Shown here: positions 7,529 to 9,665 of the stretch, piece after piece
How positions within the stretch are numbered: the first letter of the stretch is position 1
How the letters are laid out: each line of letters begins with the position of its first letter
Assembly: GCA_949289925.1 (NCBI GenBank)
Contig: CASEPW010000076.1
Span: 1 to 9,665, forward strand
DNA from: an uncultured Mycoplasmataceae bacterium
GTDB taxonomy: Bacteria; Bacillota_I; Bacilli_A; Mycoplasmatales; Mycoplasmoidaceae
DNA length: 9,665 nucleotides
Direction: 5' to 3'
The notes under the pieces: model-generated
What the model saw: only the letters and a program-made list of their open reading frames with translations
Database searches by the model: none
Told to the model about the DNA's origin: nothing
Translations under genes and position numbers: made by a program

Positions 7529-8480
7529 TCCACCTATTACTAAAAAAATTAAAGATGTTTTAAAAAATAATATTAAATTTTCAATATTTGTTCATGAAAA
7601 TCCAGATTGTGATGCTTTAGGTTCAGCAAGTGCACTTGCTGCTTCATTAAAACTTGCAAAAAAACAAGCAAAAATATTTGGCTTAAATGATCAAGTTATA
7701 AAAAAATATGGTGAGTTATTTGATTTAAAAATTGAACCAATTCATATTCCTTATATTGAAAACTCAATTGCAATCATAGTTGATACTGCTAACAAAAAAA
7801 GAGTTTTAGGTTTTAAAGAAGAATTTAAGTTCAAAACTATTATTAGAATTGATCATCATATTTTTGTTGAAAATATTGGAGAGTTGGAATGAATTGATGA
7901 AACAACATCAGCGACTTGTGAAATGGTGGGTTGATTATTAATTAATAATAAATTACCAATTAATTCTCAAATTATAAATTATTTATATGCAGGATTATTA
8001 ACAGATACAGGGAAATTTATGTATCCTAATGTCTCACAATCAACGTATGAATTATTAACTGAATTTTCAACTATTGGTTTTGATAAACAAATTGTTCAAG
8101 AAAAATTATTTATTTATCCAATTTCTTCAATGGTTTTAGATAATAAGTTGAGAAAAATGATCAAAATCGATAAAGAATCTGGATTTGCTTATATTGTTGT
8201 TAATAAAAATAAATCAATAAAATTTGGTTCTGAAAATTTGCATGATAAAGTTTACTTATTATCAGGTGTTAAAGAAATAAAAATATGATTTTATGTTTAC
8301 TATAATCAAGAAAATGATTATTGAAAAGGATCAATAAGATCTAGAGATATTGATGTTAATCAAATTGCAAAAAAATTTAATGGTGGAGGTCATAAGTTAG
8401 CTTCAGGGTTTAAATTAGATAGCAAAAATCAAGTAAAAGATCTAATTGATGAAGTAAAAAAGGTATTAAATGAAAAATAA
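7518..8480 (+). CDS. nrnA: DHH-family phosphoesterase, NrnA-like oligoribonuclease / pAp phosphatase
   Basis: 320 residues, typical for NrnA (about 313-325) and the mycoplasma MgpA-like proteins. The DHH domain carries metal ligands His26, Asp30 and Asp32 (HENPDCDALGS), Asp89 (IIVDTA), Asp112-His113-His114 (RIDHH) and Asp163 (GLLTDTGKF). The DHHA1 domain has the substrate-binding GGGHKLASG (289-297). All catalytic motifs are intact. NrnA degrades two- to five-base RNA fragments and dephosphorylates pAp; some relatives cleave pApA from cyclic di-AMP. TGA codons at 7890, 7932, 8286 and 8322 encode Trp, so the standard code cuts it into fragments. AAAGGA at 7504-7509 sets the start, which overlaps thiI by 11 bases; the stop overlaps ispG by 11 bases. 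pAp arises mainly from sulfate activation or acyl-carrier-protein turnover, so the oligoribonuclease role seems the more likely here. Confidence 0.9.
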
Positions 8481-9519
8481 TATTATTTTTGATAAAAATA
8501 AAAAAATTCTTGTTCAATCAATGACCAACACTAAAACTAAGGATATAAACTCAACAGTTAATCAAATTATTAAATTAAAAAATGCCGGATGTGATTTAGT
8601 TCGTGTTGCAATTTTTGATGATGCTGATGCTGATGCTATTAAAGAAATAGTTAATCTTTCTCCATTACCAATAATTGCTGATATTCATTTTAATTATCTA
8701 TATGCTTTAAAAGCAATAGAATCTGGAGTTTTTAAAATAAGATTAAATCCTGGTAATATTACAGATGAAAAACAAATAATTGAAATCATAAATGCAGCAA
8801 AAAAACATGATACATTTATTAGAATAGGTGTAAATTGCGGTTCATTACCTGAAGATATTGTTAAAGAATATGGAATAAGCTCTAAATCAATGATTATGAC
8901 ATTAACAAGATATTTAAAAATATTTGAAGAAAATAATTTTAAAAAAATTGTTATTTCATTAAAATCATCAGATCCATTATTAAATTTGGAAGTAAATAGA
9001 TTAGCTAGTCAACAATTTAACTATCCAATGCACATTGGTGTTACAGAATCAGGAACATTAATTGATGCAACAATAAAATCAACTATTGGTTTATCTCCAT
9101 TAATTAACGAAGGAATTGGTGACACAATAAGAATTTCGATAAGTGATGATCCAGTTAAAGAAGTTGAAATTTGTATTAAAATGTTAAATTTTTTAAACAA
9201 AAGAAAAGATCGTGTCGAAATTATATCTTGTCCTACATGTGGAAGACTTGATTATGATTTATTTTCAGTAGTGAATGAAATTGAAGAATATTGTAAAGAC
9301 AAACATTTTAATTTAAAAATTTCAATTTTAGGTTGTGTTGTTAATGGAATTGGAGAAGCAAAACATGCTGATATAGGTATTGCAGGGTCGAAATCATCTG
9401 GTATTTTATTTGAAAATGGAAAAATTATTAAAACAGTTAAGGAATCTGAATTAATTAGTGAACTTAAAAAAATGATTGATAAAAAGTACAATGATTTTTT
9501 ACTTAAAAACCAAAAATAG
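8470..9519 (+). CDS. ispG: 4-hydroxy-3-methylbut-2-en-1-yl diphosphate synthase IspG (GcpE)
   Basis: 349 residues. IspG converts methylerythritol cyclodiphosphate to HMBPP, the sixth enzymatic step of the MEP isoprenoid pathway, using a [4Fe-4S] cluster and ferredoxin or flavodoxin. The TIM-barrel half shows VQSMTNT (15-21), ADIHF (70-74), RLNPGN (91-96) and RIGVN (118-122). The C-terminal half has the cluster ligands Cys254 and Cys257 (CPTCGR), Cys289 and Glu296 (GCVVNGIGEA), spaced as in E. coli Cys270/Cys273/Cys305/Glu312. The N-terminus is about ten or more residues shorter than usual, and an in-frame TAA just before ATG 8470 rules out extension. The gene has AAAAAGG at 8456-8462 and overlaps nrnA by 11 bases. 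No Trp or TGA occurs. An extra Cys123 sits in GVNCGSL, where Ala or Gly is common. Probably the last gene of the unit. Confidence 0.95.
   Translation: MKNNIIFDKNKKILVQSMTNTKTKDINSTVNQIIKLKNAGCDLVRVAIFDDADADAIKEIVNLSPLPIIADIHFNYLYALKAIESGVFKIRLNPGNITDEKQIIEIINAAKKHDTFIRIGVNCGSLPEDIVKEYGISSKSMIMTLTRYLKIFEENNFKKIVISLKSSDPLLNLEVNRLASQQFNYPMHIGVTESGTLIDATIKSTIGLSPLINEGIGDTIRISISDDPVKEVEICIKMLNFLNKRKDRVEIISCPTCGRLDYDLFSVVNEIEEYCKDKHFNLKISILGCVVNGIGEAKHADIGIAGSKSSGILFENGKIIKTVKESELISELKKMIDKKYNDFLLKNQK
8620..8637 (+). repeat. Hexanucleotide tandem repeat (GATGCT x3) in ispG
   Basis: Three perfect copies of GATGCT encode Asp-Ala pairs in residues 51-56 of IspG. Change in copy number would stay in frame. 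The same region is Asp/Ala/Glu-rich in other IspG proteins, so it may simply reflect protein composition. Confidence 0.7.
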
Positions 9520-9665
9520 TTTTATTTCCAATTTTTACATTTATCTTTATGGTTTGATTTTTATACTCATTAATGGTATCAATAATACAATAATACACAT
9601 TCTCTTCAACATTAAAGCATTTTATATTTTTTTGAAATAATTTATCTTTCATTGTAAATTCTATA
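9503..9665 (-). CDS. 3' end of an unidentified minus-strand gene (partial)
   Basis: Reading the minus strand, an open frame enters at the right edge of the window and ends at TAA 9505-9503. This gives about 53 residues containing KDKLFQKNIKCF and ending in IGNKTIFGF. It has no recognisable domain. Its codons look like those of neighbouring genes (AAT, AAA, ATT, GAA), and no TGA is used. A Met at 9652-9650 could be a start, but no ribosome site precedes it, so this is more likely the C-terminus of a longer protein. It would converge on ispG and overlap its last 17 bases. No terminator separates the two. The plus strand of 9520-9665 has no usable ORF. Chance openness of this length in AT-rich, two-stop-codon sequence cannot be excluded. 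Confidence 0.5.
   Translation of the reverse strand, partial: IEFTMKDKLFQKNIKCFNVEENVYYCIIDTINEYKNQTIKINVKIGNKTIFGF

Noticed and set aside
9252..9491. Minus-strand frame inside ispG
   Set aside because: It is antisense to the Fe-S cluster half of IspG and has no independent support.
9507..9555. Possible terminator after ispG formed by AAACCA (9507-9512) and TGGTTT (9550-9555)
   Set aside because: The stem is only six pairs, the loop is 37 bases, and the following T-run is interrupted, so it is not a credible intrinsic terminator.
1..9665. CRISPR arrays, insertion sequences, attachment sites or defence modules
   Set aside because: No regularly spaced repeats, transposase motifs, terminal inverted repeats or toxin-antitoxin pairs were seen; the YqaJ-type nuclease has no phage neighbours in this window.

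Overview
The window comes from an AT-rich, wall-less Firmicute-type bacterium (class Mollicutes) that reads UGA as tryptophan. Seven of the nine complete genes are intact only if in-frame TGA codons are read through, and several fall at family-conserved Trp positions (for example the tryptophan of the SecE core). TGG is also used, rarely. The species cannot be fixed from the sequence. A SigH-like sigma factor, an EzrA-like division protein and IspG together point to a Mollicute that has kept more ancestral Bacillus-type genes than the most reduced mycoplasmas.

Layout, left to right. A strong UUCG-loop terminator (9-36) closes an upstream unit. After a 151-base AT-rich gap comes a sigma-70-family gene (188-766) that resembles Bacillus SigH (Spo0H/ComX type). 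A second perfect hairpin with a T-tract (781-804) follows, and an APC-superfamily permease starts only ten bases after it (814-2424). From there the genes are packed with overlaps or 1-2 base gaps to 9519: rpmG (L33), secE, nusG, an ezrA-like membrane coiled-coil gene, a YqaJ-type PD-(D/E)xK nuclease, thiI, an nrnA-type DHH phosphoesterase and ispG. At the right edge an open frame on the minus strand converges on the end of ispG.

The block sigH - rpmG - secE - nusG is the classical Bacillus/Staphylococcus order and strongly supports the sigma-factor call; the permease is an extra gene lying between sigH and rpmG. ezrA near thiI also recalls Bacillus, where the two lie close together with nifZ. 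Here a nuclease gene sits between them and no nifZ/iscS is present.

Taken together, the operon mixes transcription and secretion (NusG, SecE), translation (L33, s4U tRNA modification by ThiI), cell division (EzrA-like), nucleic-acid turnover (nuclease, NrnA) and isoprenoid precursor synthesis (IspG). The points most worth following up are the retained SigH locus, the presence of a methylerythritol-phosphate (MEP) pathway enzyme, a divisome-type protein in a wall-less cell, and a hairpin placed exactly between a strong Shine-Dalgarno sequence and the thiI start codon.
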